NCBI RefSeq assembly: GCF_030316135.1
Contig: NZ_CP128185.1
Coordinates: 3,410,001 to 3,474,000 of the forward strand
DNA length: 64,000 bases
Direction of reading: 5' to 3'
DNA from: Aliiglaciecola sp. LCG003
Lineage (GTDB): Bacteria > Pseudomonadota > Gammaproteobacteria > Enterobacterales > Alteromonadaceae
The notes beneath the pieces were generated by a model. It made no database searches, was not told the origin of the DNA, and worked only from the letters and a program-made list of their open reading frames with translations. Shown piece after piece: positions 21,491 through 30,269 of this stretch (the first letter of the stretch is position 1; every line of letters starts with the position of its first letter). Made by a program: the position numbers and the translations under genes.

Positions 21491-22615
21491 CTAGCGTTTC
21501 TGCAACACCATACTACCAATGGAATAGCCTGCGCCGAATGAACAAATTAAACCATAATCTCCTGAAACTAGATCTTGATGGTGTAAGTTGAACGCAATAA
21601 TCGAACCGGCAGAAGCGGTATTAGCATAAGTGTCTAATACAATTGGCGCTTCTGTTGGTTGAGCTTCACGGCCTAATAGGCGCTTGGTAATTAAGGTATT
21701 CATATTAATATTGGCTTGATGTAGCCACCATCGTTTCACATCTGCGGACGTCAACTCATGACGATCAAGATGCTCACTGATATGCGCCGCAGCCATCGGG
21801 CACACTTCTTTAAAGACCTTACGTCCTTCTTGATGAAACAATTTATCTGCACCATAAGGGGAGCTATCGAAAGCCCGAGACATATAGCCGAAATTGGAGC
21901 GTATATTGCTGGAAAAATCAGTTACCGCTTTGGTACTTAGAATCTCAAATTGATGTTCGCTGTCAGCCGTACTTTTATGCTCAATAACCATGGCAGTAGC
22001 AACATCACCAAAAATGAAATGACTATCTCTATCGGTATAGTTTATCTGCGGAGAGACCAATTCAGGATTGATCACCAAAACACATTTAGCCGTCTCTGCG
22101 GCAATCATTTCATAGGCACGGTGCACTCCAAATGTAGCCGCCGAACAAGCCACTAACATATCAAAAGCAAACCCTTTAATACCCAAAGCACCTTGCACTT
22201 CAATGGCGATAGCGGGATAAGACCGCTGAGTATAAGCACATGAAACTATAACAGCATCTACATCAGAAGCCTTTTTATTAGCTGCCTTCAGGGCTTTTTT
22301 AGCCGCCTTTAAGGCGATTTCGGCTTGATGAGATAATTCATCATCACTTCGTTCCGCGATACGAGGGCGCATGCGATCTATATCCAGCACCCCGTCTTTA
22401 ACGTAAATATAGCGACTTTTTATGCCTGAGGCTTTTTCAACAAATTCAGCGCTAGAAGAAGGCTTAGCGTCAATTTCACCGCTATCAATTGCTTGCGCAT
22501 TCTGTTGATTAAATTTTTCGGCAAATTGATTATAACTATCAACCAATTCGCTGTTAGAAATACTGTGCTCTGGCGTCCACAACCCTGAGCCACTGATTAC
22601 AACTTGCTTTGTCAT
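21491..22615 (-). CDS. Beta-ketoacyl-ACP synthase III-like thiolase-fold protein
   Basis: Condensing enzyme of the FabH superfamily. The active-site triad is visible: Cys157 in MLVACSAATFG, His299 in WWLHQANINMN, and Asn332 in ANTASAGS. At 374 residues it is longer than housekeeping FabH (about 317), with an insertion near residues 30-85. Such long forms resemble the PA3286-type KASIII of Pseudomonas, which shunts beta-oxidation products into fatty acid synthesis. It is likely the first gene of the run into prsK and prsR. Its substrate cannot be read from sequence. Confidence 0.8.
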   Translation of the reverse strand: MTKQVVISGSGLWTPEHSISNSELVDSYNQFAEKFNQQNAQAIDSGEIDAKPSSSAEFVEKASGIKSRYIYVKDGVLDIDRMRPRIAERSDDELSHQAEIALKAAKKALKAANKKASDVDAVIVSCAYTQRSYPAIAIEVQGALGIKGFAFDMLVACSAATFGVHRAYEMIAAETAKCVLVINPELVSPQINYTDRDSHFIFGDVATAMVIEHKSTADSEHQFEILSTKAVTDFSSNIRSNFGYMSRAFDSSPYGADKLFHQEGRKVFKEVCPMAAAHISEHLDRHELTSADVKRWWLHQANINMNTLITKRLLGREAQPTEAPIVLDTYANTASAGSIIAFNLHHQDLVSGDYGLICSFGAGYSIGSMVLQKR

Positions 22616-22910
22616 TTCGATGAATCCGATTATTGTAAATTACAATTTTAAACTTTCTTAGCTTAGCCTTTTCAGGCCTAAATGTCATTCTGCAAATCAA
22701 CAGCCCTGCCTTAAGCCAACAAATACTATATTGGTTTGCGTGCAACGAAGGGAAACGGGTGACAATTACCGTTTTTATCGGTCGGAATTGGCGGGTATAT
22801 GCATGTAATGGGAGGGGTATTACGTAGACTGGCCCCTCCCCAACCAAGTTAAATTCAATAAGAAATGGCTCAGTATTATTGGGCGCAAATCTGCGTTGGT
22901 ATGACAATAA
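22616..22910. other. Intergenic region upstream of the KASIII-like gene
   Basis: About 295 bases without a gene. The notable element is a GC-rich perfect inverted repeat, GGGAGGGG (22810-22817) with CCCCTCCC (22833-22840), with a 15-base loop. No U-run follows on either side. Nothing else is convincing. Confidence 0.4.
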
Positions 22911-23126
22911 GCGATACGTGACAACCTGAGTCTAGGAATAGCGATTACCGTTCGATGTGACGGATGTATCTCTTTTCACGTGCATGATGCAATGCAAGCT
23001 GGCGCAAAGAAGGAGGAGATTGCTGAAACCGTGTCAGTTGCGATTATGATGGGTGGTGGCCCGTCAGTAGTCTACGACGTTGAGGCTATGCAGGCGCTAA
23101 GTCAATATCAAGAGCTGGGCTTATAG
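22911..23126 (+). pseudogene. 5'-truncated remnant of an AhpD/carboxymuconolactone decarboxylase family gene
   Basis: From 22911 to the TAG at 23124-23126 the + strand encodes 71 residues with no start codon at the left edge and a TAA in frame immediately before (22908-22910). The translation contains RCDGCISFHVHDAMQAG, then KKEEIAETVSVAIMMGGGPS. This is the C-terminal half of the CMD fold, with the CxxC active site (CDGC) and downstream His. The N-terminal half is not found upstream in any frame. It is therefore a decayed remnant left by deletion. No ribosome-binding site is evident. Confidence 0.8.
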
Positions 23127-23198
23127 GGAAGTAGAATGTCGAGCACATTTTTCGATTTTATACTGTAGTGTTAACTAAATTGTGTGAGTGACATAAAA

Positions 23199-23219
23199 AA
23201 GCCGCATCTACTGCGGCTT
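23199..23219 (-). terminator. Rho-independent terminator for the coiled-coil gene
   Basis: AAGCCGCA (23199-23206) pairs with TGCGGCTT (23212-23219). The A-run before it (23195-23200) becomes the U-run on the minus strand. It lies 45 bases after the stop of the gene at 23264. Confidence 0.8.
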
Positions 23220-23263
23220 CTTAAATGATTTCTCAGTGGTGCCTAACACTACTTACCAGAGCA

Positions 23264-24211
23264 TTAAAAAATGTAACTCTCTGCCTTTTGGATTAACTCC
23301 TTAGGGGATAGTTTGTCCCTTACACAAGATTGAATATCTTTATTTTTAAAAACATAGATTTTGTCTTGTTGGCCACCTCTTTCAGGCATCCCCATGTTGT
23401 TCAAAACGAAGCTAACGTGTTCGCTTTCAGGGAGAGCTTTGATGCCAGTTCCATACTTACACAAGGTCGAAGAAACATTATCTTCGAATTTGCCGATAAA
23501 AGCGGCATATTGTTGCTTGCGCGCGGCCAGCTTTTCAGCCGCTTTTTGTTTATGTTCCTGTTCTATTTTGGTTGCGTACTTCCCAACTTCAATTTGCTTG
23601 TATTTCAGTTGCTTAATTTTGTCTTCAAGGTCTTTCTTTTCGGCATTAAGCTCTTTCTGACGTGCGCTATCGGCTGCTCGAATTTCAAATTCCAAGTCTC
23701 GCAAGCGACGTTCAGATTCCCGTAAATCCCAAGCAAACTCGCGCTCTTGTTGCTTAATTTCACGCATCATATGAGATGAACGCTCAATGGACTCCTGAAC
23801 CTGCTCGAATACTTGTGCAAATTCCTCCCCCCACTGCTCCGTTTCCACTTCAAAATCTACTGCTCCGTGTGCATCAAAATGTGGTGCTTCAGGGGCCTCA
23901 GGCGGCGAAACAAAGAATTCTGAATCACCATTAAACTCAAAAATGAAGTTGCGTTGCTTGGAACTGGTCGCGACTTCAAAAACAACACCTTGATTAGCTA
24001 AATACATAACATTTAGGCTACGTACTTTAAAGCCAGCATCTTTACTATCTTGACGCATAGAGGTCTTCAATATGTTAGTCATGATTTCCAACTCGTTGCC
24101 TAGGTCATTCAGATTGGTTTTGGCATAACTACTACCTAGCGTTAAAGCCGAAAACATCAAGGTGACTGCTGCTTGGATCAAGGTTCTACGTGGATTAAAT
24201 AGGGTTTTCAT
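23264..24211 (-). CDS. Exported coiled-coil protein, unknown function
   Basis: I do not recognise the family. A signal peptide is clear: MKTLFNPRR, a hydrophobic stretch, and a cleavage-like SSYA near residue 30. Residues about 30-110 look globular, with FEFNGDSEFFVSPPEAPEAP before the helix. Residues about 125-225 are a long charged coiled coil (REFAWDLRESERRLRDLEFE and KKDLEDKIKQLKYKQ). A C-terminal domain has two Cys (SSTLCKYG and IQSCVRDK) that could form a disulfide. It is the last gene of an ECF sigma operon, 10 bases after the anti-sigma gene. It may be the signal-sensing or effector part of that system; that is inference. Confidence 0.72.
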   Translation of the reverse strand: MKTLFNPRRTLIQAAVTLMFSALTLGSSYAKTNLNDLGNELEIMTNILKTSMRQDSKDAGFKVRSLNVMYLANQGVVFEVATSSKQRNFIFEFNGDSEFFVSPPEAPEAPHFDAHGAVDFEVETEQWGEEFAQVFEQVQESIERSSHMMREIKQQEREFAWDLRESERRLRDLEFEIRAADSARQKELNAEKKDLEDKIKQLKYKQIEVGKYATKIEQEHKQKAAEKLAARKQQYAAFIGKFEDNVSSTLCKYGTGIKALPESEHVSFVLNNMGMPERGGQQDKIYVFKNKDIQSCVRDKLSPKELIQKAESYIF

Positions 24212-24221
24212 GGTTACATCC

Positions 24222-24893
24222 TCATTGCTCAGCGGAATTACTATTATGGCTGGTTTGGTCCCACGGCAAGCTTGTGGGACTGCTATAAATTTCTTGTTCT
24301 AACTGGTTCAATTGCCTAGCATAAAATAGCTGGTCATCACTGCGCTGTTCATTGATGAATTTGATCAACTCACCAAAGTCTTCACGCCTTTCCTTACGGC
24401 TAGACGACAACAAATAGTTTGTCAGTTGGGTGCTAGCATCAAGTTGCTGCTCACGTAATGACAATGCATAGTTCGCTAACGCTTGTTGTTGATCCTGTTT
24501 AAACTCAACCAATCGCTGCTCAACAATTTGCTCTATATCCGGCTGTTTTTGACTGAAACTGATGGTCAATGCGCCTTGCTCAAATCTTGCCTCAAAGCCG
24601 CTTACTACCAGAATAATCGCCAGCATAGACAGTGCACCCGAGAAGGCAGGGAGACCTTGCCACTGCCACCAGCTCGCCTTGTCAGGCATATCAAAGGATT
24701 CCTCACGTTGCCAATTTGGCACGCTTTGTTGTTGATAATCCTGAGCCAATAGCAATCCATGACTAGCCACTTGCACCCGTTGATTGAACTCGACATCTTC
24801 GCTGCATAGACGTTCAAACTGCTGTCGCTGGTCAGGATTTAAATTGTCTTCCATCCATGCCGCAAACAATTCATTCTGCTGCTGTTCAAGCAT
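24222..24893 (-). CDS. Probable membrane anti-sigma factor
   Basis: The 223-residue protein overlaps the sigma gene by 8 bases. The N-terminal helical part (ELFAAWMEDNLNPDQRQQFERL) resembles the start of anti-sigma factors but lacks the HxxxCxxC zinc motif. One membrane helix lies at about 80-100 (FSGALSMLAIILVVSGFEA). The outside part is Gln-rich and helical (EQIVEQRLVEFKQDQQQALANYALSL). Family assignment rests on position and topology, not on a diagnostic motif. It probably holds the sigma factor inactive at the inner membrane. Confidence 0.65.
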   Translation of the reverse strand: MLEQQQNELFAAWMEDNLNPDQRQQFERLCSEDVEFNQRVQVASHGLLLAQDYQQQSVPNWQREESFDMPDKASWWQWQGLPAFSGALSMLAIILVVSGFEARFEQGALTISFSQKQPDIEQIVEQRLVEFKQDQQQALANYALSLREQQLDASTQLTNYLLSSSRKERREDFGELIKFINEQRSDDQLFYARQLNQLEQEIYSSPTSLPWDQTSHNSNSAEQ

Positions 24894-25428
24894 ATTCCAC
24901 CTCCAATAAGGTTTTTAACTTTGCCAAAGCCCCATACAATCTAGACTTTACCGTATTTGCCGAAATACCTAACTGGTCGGCAATTTCATCAAAGGTAAAT
25001 TGACCGAAAAACTTAAGCTCCACTACGGCTTTCTGCGCCAAGGGTAATTGCTGCATAGCAATTACCAGTTGATTAGTATCTTGAATGGCGCTCATCCGAC
25101 TTTCCACGCAAGGCTCTTGGCTTTCTAGCTCAGGAACACCTTCCAATCCTTGGTTGGGTTTTTTACGCCGATAAAACTCAATACATCGGTAGTGGGCGAT
25201 TTTAAACAGCCATCCTTTGAAGCTTCCCTCAGCGCGATAGCTGGCCAAATTACGAAAGACAGAAATGAAAATTTCTTGCATTAAATCTAATGCATCTTCA
25301 TTGCTGCCGGTCATCCGAATACCGTAATTATATATTTGAGTTTCATAGCGCTTTAATAAGCTCATCCAGGCTCGTTTGTTGCCTGCCAATGCTTTATTAA
25401 TGAGCTGTTCATCGCTTTTTTCAAACAC
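24886..25428 (-). CDS. ECF-family RNA polymerase sigma factor
   Basis: The 180-residue sigma-70 family protein has only regions 2 and 4. Region 2 is seen in DALDLMQEIFISVFRNLASYR and GWLFKIAHYRCIEFYRRKK. Region 4 is seen in LPLAQKAVVELKFFGQFTFDEIADQLGISANTVKSRL with its helix-turn-helix. It is RpoE-like in size and layout but sits in its own operon with a probable anti-sigma factor and an exported coiled-coil protein. It probably transcribes its own operon. Confidence 0.88.
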   Translation of the reverse strand: MFEKSDEQLINKALAGNKRAWMSLLKRYETQIYNYGIRMTGSNEDALDLMQEIFISVFRNLASYRAEGSFKGWLFKIAHYRCIEFYRRKKPNQGLEGVPELESQEPCVESRMSAIQDTNQLVIAMQQLPLAQKAVVELKFFGQFTFDEIADQLGISANTVKSRLYGALAKLKTLLEVEYA

Positions 25429-25500
25429 TGGTGTTACTTCCTAATCCGTTCTTATCTCTAAAGTCGATAGGCAGTTCAAAAAAGTTTGAAAGTATCCTAA

Positions 25501-26412
25501 TTATTTTTCGAGGGTGGGAATGGGCATCAGTGGAGACAACAATTCTCCCAAAAGCCTAAACAGCCTGACACGGGTTGTTCCAGTCCGCCATACTAAGCCG
25601 ATTTCCCGATATGCTTTATCTTCTGCTGGCATTGAGACCAGTGGTGCAGTGTTAAGGATGTTATGTTTTATGGCTAGCTCGGGCATAAAAGTGAAGCCCA
25701 ATTTGCTGTTGGCTAACTGGACCAAAGTGTACAGGCTAGAAGCCGCTAAAGAACTCACCTGCTCAGAATGCTGGAGACCACAGGCACTGACTGCATGACC
25801 TGTCATACAATGTTCTTTTTGCAATAAAAATACACTTTCTTTGGGCAATGCAGAAAAATCCATCGGCTGAGGTAAAGTCCCGACCAAGTCACTGTGAGCT
25901 ATCAAGTGAAAAGGATCATGCCCTATGACCAACTGCTTGCAGCCCGGGGTATCCATAGGTAATGCTAGGACAAGTAAATCCAATGAACCATCTGAAAGTT
26001 GTCGAAGCAAATTCTCAGTGGTGTCTTCTTGTAATTGCAGCTGAATTTGAGGAAGGTTTTGACTTACCTGATTCAACACGCCTTCAAAAATAAACGGAGC
26101 TATGGTTGGGATCACCCCAAGCTTTAACTTGCCAGCCTGCCAATTTCCCGCAGTTTGGGCAAAGTCGATCAGTTCATTCGCGTCATTGAGTAGGTGTCTA
26201 CTGCGTTCCACTAATTCCAAACCAAAGGAAGTAAACACAAAAGTCTTATGGTCTCGCTCAAGTAATTGACAGCCAAACTGCTCTTCCAAGTTCTGAATCG
26301 CGGTACTCAGCGTTGATTGACTAACATGACATTGCTGGGCGGCTTTATTGAAATGCTGGACTTGATGCAGTGTCACTAAATAATGTAAATGTTTGAGGTT
26401 TGGCCATTTCAT
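25501..26412 (-). CDS. oxyR: LysR-type peroxide-sensing regulator OxyR
   Basis: LysR-family regulator of 303 residues with an N-terminal winged helix (FNKAAQQCHVSQSTLSTAIQNLE) and a C-terminal sensor domain. Two cysteines, Cys202 and Cys211, lie eight residues apart in EHCMTGHAVSAC, the same spacing as the redox pair Cys199 and Cys208 of E. coli OxyR. This is the basis for the name. It follows pitA on the same strand after a terminator and has its own start region with an AT-rich upstream sequence. Confidence 0.85.
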   Translation of the reverse strand: MKWPNLKHLHYLVTLHQVQHFNKAAQQCHVSQSTLSTAIQNLEEQFGCQLLERDHKTFVFTSFGLELVERSRHLLNDANELIDFAQTAGNWQAGKLKLGVIPTIAPFIFEGVLNQVSQNLPQIQLQLQEDTTENLLRQLSDGSLDLLVLALPMDTPGCKQLVIGHDPFHLIAHSDLVGTLPQPMDFSALPKESVFLLQKEHCMTGHAVSACGLQHSEQVSSLAASSLYTLVQLANSKLGFTFMPELAIKHNILNTAPLVSMPAEDKAYREIGLVWRTGTTRVRLFRLLGELLSPLMPIPTLEK

Positions 26413-26493
26413 GTAAATATTCTCTTCTAAAAAATAGATTAATATAGCTATTTTAGATTAGTTTTTACTGTTTGTGTATCCCAAATAGCGGGC

Positions 26494-26520
26494 AAAAAAA
26501 AAGCATCAAAATGATGCCTT
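26494..26520 (-). terminator. Rho-independent terminator after pit
   Basis: GCATCA (26503-26508) pairs with TGATGC (26512-26517). The A-run at 26494-26502 gives a long U-run on the minus strand. It lies about 25 bases after the pit stop and separates it from oxyR. Confidence 0.8.
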
Positions 26521-26543
26521 TTTAATTGAAATAATTTTAAACT

Positions 26544-27812
26544 TTAAACAGTGAAAATTGCTTTCAAGATAAAGAAGAAGAATATTGATAGTGCCGCACC
26601 GGCGGGCAGAGTTACCACCCAAGAAATAACGATATTTCGAACCACACCTAGGTTCAACGCAGCAATACCTCTGGCCATACCTACACCTAGCACCGCCCCC
26701 ACTAAAGTTTGCGTTGTGGAAATAGGCAAACCCGTACCAGAGGCAACCACTACAGTGGCAGCGGCAGCAAGTTCAGCTGCAAAACCACGACTTGGAGTAA
26801 GATGGGTAATACCATTTCCAATAGTACGAATAACACGGTGTCCGAACAGCGCTAATCCCGCAACTATACCTAACGCCCCTAAGGGTAAGATCCACCACGC
26901 CAGGGGCGCTTTAGCGGCAATTTCGCCACCACTGTTCACCACAGATACAACTGCGGCCAACGGGCCAATAGCATTTGCCACATCATTAGAGCCGTGGGCA
27001 AAAGCCATACAACACGCCGTGACTATCATCAGGATAGCAAAAACTTTTTCGACATTGTTAAAATGCATAGCACGGTCTAATGATTCATCGAATTTAATCC
27101 GATTAATATACAGCCGCCCAATAATGCCTACAGCTATTGCTATTCCAACAGCGATTAAATAGCCTTCATTGGTGCCAATATTTAACCCTACGTGTTTTAA
27201 GCCTTTTGTAATTGTCACTAAGGACATAACAAAGCCAGCCAATGCCATGTAAAAAGGAACATAGCGTTTAGCATTTTTGAACGGATTGTCAGTATCAAAA
27301 ATAAGTTTCTGAGCACTCATAAATATCAGGTATGCAATGAAACCAGAGATAGCCGGCGTCACCACCCAACTCCCCACTATTCCACCTACTTTGCCCCAGG
27401 CTACTGAGTCTGAACTCACCCCCACAGCAGCAAAACCAACAATCGCCCCAATAATGGAGTGTGTAGTGGAAACCGGCCAGCCTAAATATGAGGCCACAGC
27501 CAACCAGATCCCCGCAGATAGTAGGGCTGAAATCATCCCGAACACTAGCAGTTCTGGCACATCGACGAAAAAGCTCGCATCAATAATGCCTTTGCGTATT
27601 GTCGCTGTGACTTCCCCACCGGCTAAATATGCGCCGGTAAATTCAAAAATCATCGCAATAAAGATTGCTTGTTTTATGGTTAACGCTTTAGAGCCAACCG
27701 AGGTTCCCATAGCATTAGCTACGTCGTTTGCGCCAACACCCCAAGCCATCAAAAAACCAACGACGGCCGCAAGAACAATCAGGACAAACCCGTAAGTATT
27801 AATAATATCCAT
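26544..27812 (-). CDS. pit: Inorganic phosphate transporter, Pit family
   Basis: Low-affinity, proton-driven phosphate (metal-phosphate) transporter in the inner membrane. The 422-residue protein has about ten membrane helices and the two family repeats, GANDVANAMGTSVGSKALT near residue 27 and GSNDVANAIGPLAA near residue 275. It is translated 10 bases after the DUF47 partner gene and probably shares its promoter, which carries a Pho box. Confidence 0.95.
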   Translation of the reverse strand: MDIINTYGFVLIVLAAVVGFLMAWGVGANDVANAMGTSVGSKALTIKQAIFIAMIFEFTGAYLAGGEVTATIRKGIIDASFFVDVPELLVFGMISALLSAGIWLAVASYLGWPVSTTHSIIGAIVGFAAVGVSSDSVAWGKVGGIVGSWVVTPAISGFIAYLIFMSAQKLIFDTDNPFKNAKRYVPFYMALAGFVMSLVTITKGLKHVGLNIGTNEGYLIAVGIAIAVGIIGRLYINRIKFDESLDRAMHFNNVEKVFAILMIVTACCMAFAHGSNDVANAIGPLAAVVSVVNSGGEIAAKAPLAWWILPLGALGIVAGLALFGHRVIRTIGNGITHLTPSRGFAAELAAAATVVVASGTGLPISTTQTLVGAVLGVGMARGIAALNLGVVRNIVISWVVTLPAGAALSIFFFFILKAIFTV

Positions 27813-27822
27813 GTGTAAGCCC

Positions 27823-28500
27823 CTAGCCTGCCAACATCAATTCTAGTCTGGCGCCTACACGTTCGGCCGTGTCTGCAAGATCACCTACCCATTCGATAAT
27901 GTTATATAAAAACATCACATCGACTGGATTTAATTCAGCTTCAATGTTCAACAGACCTCGACGCAATTGTACTTGCAGTCTATCTGTATCATCCTCTATG
28001 CCATCAAGCTCTTTGATCATACGTTCGACTAAATTAACTTCACGGCCTTTAAAGCCCGCTTCTAATAACTCGTCTAATTCGTTGATCACATTTTTAGCTT
28101 GAGTAGTCGCATCTAAGCAGCGCTCTAGATATATTTTAAAACTAGCTTGTAAAGATGCAGGAATTAATAATTGACGGCCTAATACTCTTCCAGAGATATC
28201 CTTGGCTTTGTTTGCAATTTTATCTTGCTGGGTCAATAAAGCGAGAATGTCCTGACGCTGAATTGGCATAAACAAACCGGTCGGGAGATTAGTCCGTAGG
28301 TCTCGTTTAATGACGTCTGCTTGTTTTTCCATCTGTGATATTTCGGATTGGATGCTTTGCGCGCCATCCCAATCAGACTCATATACACAAGCAAAAAACG
28401 GTGCTAGCATTTGACTGCATTTGTCAACCAAATCAATATGGTCTTCCAAAGGCTTCAATGGAGACTTGGCAAATACACCAAGAAATGAATTTGTAGGCAT
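27823..28500 (-). CDS. DUF47 (TIGR00153) PhoU-like Pit accessory protein
   Basis: Helical cytoplasmic protein of 225 residues in the PhoU-like DUF47 family, commonly encoded next to pit genes. Typical segments are FAKSPLKPLEDHIDLVDKC at the start, EKQADVIKRDLRTNLPTGLF, and a C-terminal ELDGIEDDTDRLQVQLRRGL. It is first of the two-gene unit with pit. The proposed role, controlling Pit activity, comes from the family association and is not shown by the sequence. Confidence 0.92.
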   Translation of the reverse strand: MPTNSFLGVFAKSPLKPLEDHIDLVDKCSQMLAPFFACVYESDWDGAQSIQSEISQMEKQADVIKRDLRTNLPTGLFMPIQRQDILALLTQQDKIANKAKDISGRVLGRQLLIPASLQASFKIYLERCLDATTQAKNVINELDELLEAGFKGREVNLVERMIKELDGIEDDTDRLQVQLRRGLLNIEAELNPVDVMFLYNIIEWVGDLADTAERVGARLELMLAG

Positions 28501-28572
28501 TAGATTTCTCTTAACATATTTCTGTCAGCCGGTACGTTGCGTCGCATCATACTCGAAACACTATCTGGTGAA

Positions 28573-28590
28573 TATGACTTTTTTATGACA
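28573..28590 (-). promoter_or_regulatory. Pho box (PhoB site) upstream of the DUF47-pit operon
   Basis: Read on the minus strand the sequence is TGTCATAAAAAAGTCATA: TGTCATA, a 4-base AAAA spacer, and AGTCATA. This equals two direct 7-mers in the arrangement of the PhoB consensus, with one mismatch. It lies about 73 bases upstream of the DUF47 start. PhoB could activate or repress from here. Confidence 0.7.
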
Positions 28591-28746
28591 ATAACTTCCG
28601 AACCCTCTTACATGTTAATCAGTTGAAGTTGAATTTGAAACACTTTGTTAAAAGCGTTCATTTTAAATACAAAAGTAAAGTTTCATCGAGGTTTATGATA
28701 GTTATCAAGCTTAGCACGTCAGCACCGGCTTGCTACTTTTCCCTCG

Positions 28747-29424
28747 TTATTTATATCGCTCCTGCGAACCTCTATTGAGGATCATCACATACTCACAGAC
28801 ATTTTTACAGCGATCTCCGATACGTTCGAATGATCGCAGCGCCCACAGCACCTCTAACCACGTTTCCAACTCGTCAGAATGTTGCTGCATTTCAAGCATA
28901 GTGATCCCCAACAATTCTTTATATTGAGCATCTATAACTACATCGCTCTTATAGGTTTTTTCAGCCGCTTCTAAATCTAATCTAGCGAAGGCATCCAATG
29001 TGCTCTTGAGCATAGCCAACACATATTCGCCAATCACCAACATACTCGATTTTAAGGTGTCCGAATCAGGTACGTTGGAACGACAGATTAGCTGGGCGAT
29101 ACGTTCTGTCTCATCTCCCATCCGTTCAATATCTGCGGTTGCCTTGGCAATTACCATTACCAACCGTAAATCACTGGCAGTGGGATGGCGGCGGGCAATA
29201 ATACGCATACACTCTTCGTCAATCTGCACTTCCATATGATTGATTTCTTTATCATTCAATACAACTTTTTCAGCTAACCCAGCATTATTATCCTTCAATG
29301 CTTTTATGGTGTCTGACAACTGTTGTTCTAACAGCCCGCCCATGGTCAAAACCGAGTTCTTAAGGTTTTCCAACTCTTGATTAAACCCAACCGAAATATG
29401 CGTATTAATTTCAATATATGACAT
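28747..29424 (-). CDS. phoU: Phosphate signalling protein PhoU
   Basis: Helical regulator linking the Pst transporter to PhoR and dampening phosphate uptake. The 225-residue protein contains two PhoU repeats; MRIIARRHPTASDLRLVMV and EYVLAMLKSTLDAF are typical. The start SYIEINTHISVGFNQELENLK matches the family. It is the last gene of pstC-pstA-pstB-phoU, 14 bases after pstB. Confidence 0.96.
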   Translation of the reverse strand: MSYIEINTHISVGFNQELENLKNSVLTMGGLLEQQLSDTIKALKDNNAGLAEKVVLNDKEINHMEVQIDEECMRIIARRHPTASDLRLVMVIAKATADIERMGDETERIAQLICRSNVPDSDTLKSSMLVIGEYVLAMLKSTLDAFARLDLEAAEKTYKSDVVIDAQYKELLGITMLEMQQHSDELETWLEVLWALRSFERIGDRCKNVCEYVMILNRGSQERYK

Positions 29425-29438
29425 TGATTGCGACCTTT

Positions 29439-30245
29439 CTAACCGTATCGACCCGTAATATAGGCTTCAGTTTGTTTCATCTTCGGCATGGTGAATATAC
29501 TATCACTATCGGCATACTCGATAATCTGTCCTTCATGCAAAAAGGCGGTGTAATCGGATACTCGTGCTGCCTGTTGCATATTATGAGTGACGATTACCAC
29601 TGTGTGTCGGAGCTTTAATTGATTCAACAGTTCTTCAATATGCAGGGTAGCCAAAGGATCTAGCGCTGAAGTGGGCTCATCGAGTAATAATATTTCTGGT
29701 TTCAATGCCAGCGCTCGGGCAATTACTAATCTTTGTTGTTGCCCACCTGACAAGGTAAGGGCCGACTCAAATAAGCGATTACGCACTTCTTCCCATAGAC
29801 CGGTTTCTTTGAGGGTATTTTCAACGGCATCATCCAATTTGCGCCGCTCTGTGACGCCCTGTAATTTCAAGCCATATGAGACATTATCAAAAATAGACAT
29901 AGGGAAAGGGTTAGGTTTTTGAAATACCATACCCACTTGAGTACGCAACGAAGCAACATTTTCTTTGCGATGGTAAATGTTACGACCACCAATATTTACC
30001 ACTCCGTTAACAGTGCAATTGGGTAATAAGTCATTCATCCGATTGAAACAGCTTATCAGGGTCGATTTCCCGCAGCCACTTTGACCAATGAACGCAGTAA
30101 CCTGGTGTTTAGGGATGGACATGTTGATATTGTTTAATACAAGTTTGTCAGCAAAATACAAATTGAGATCCCGCACGTCGATTGCCGTCTGCTCTTTGGT
30201 CAAATTGTGTACATCCAAGGTGTCATGTTCAAACAGTTTTAACAT
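29439..30245 (-). CDS. pstB: Phosphate ABC transporter ATP-binding protein
   Basis: ATPase subunit of the high-affinity phosphate importer. The 268-residue protein has Walker [10 protein letters not shown] (54-62), the Q-loop QKPNPFPMS, the ABC signature LSGGQQQR and Walker [13 protein letters not shown]. The C-terminal [20 protein letters not shown] is typical of PstB. It lies 24 bases after pstA and before phoU. Confidence 0.97.
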   Translation of the reverse strand: MLKLFEHDTLDVHNLTKEQTAIDVRDLNLYFADKLVLNNINMSIPKHQVTAFIGQSGCGKSTLISCFNRMNDLLPNCTVNGVVNIGGRNIYHRKENVASLRTQVGMVFQKPNPFPMSIFDNVSYGLKLQGVTERRKLDDAVENTLKETGLWEEVRNRLFESALTLSGGQQQRLVIARALALKPEILLLDEPTSALDPLATLHIEELLNQLKLRHTVVIVTHNMQQAARVSDYTAFLHEGQIIEYADSDSIFTMPKMKQTEAYITGRYG

Positions 30246-30269
30246 TTAGCTTTTATTCTCTAAAATGAA

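Noticed and set aside
22554-22907. A 117-codon minus-strand frame overlapping the start of the KASIII-like gene
   Set aside because: It overlaps the real start in another frame, lacks a Shine-Dalgarno and has no protein-like pattern.
26551-27795. Two long open frames on the + strand opposite pit (about 200 and 150 codons)
   Set aside because: They are antisense to a gene with clear membrane-protein conservation, are rich in Pro, Thr and Ile as expected from complementing a Gly- and Ala-rich hydrophobic gene, and lack ribosome-binding sites.
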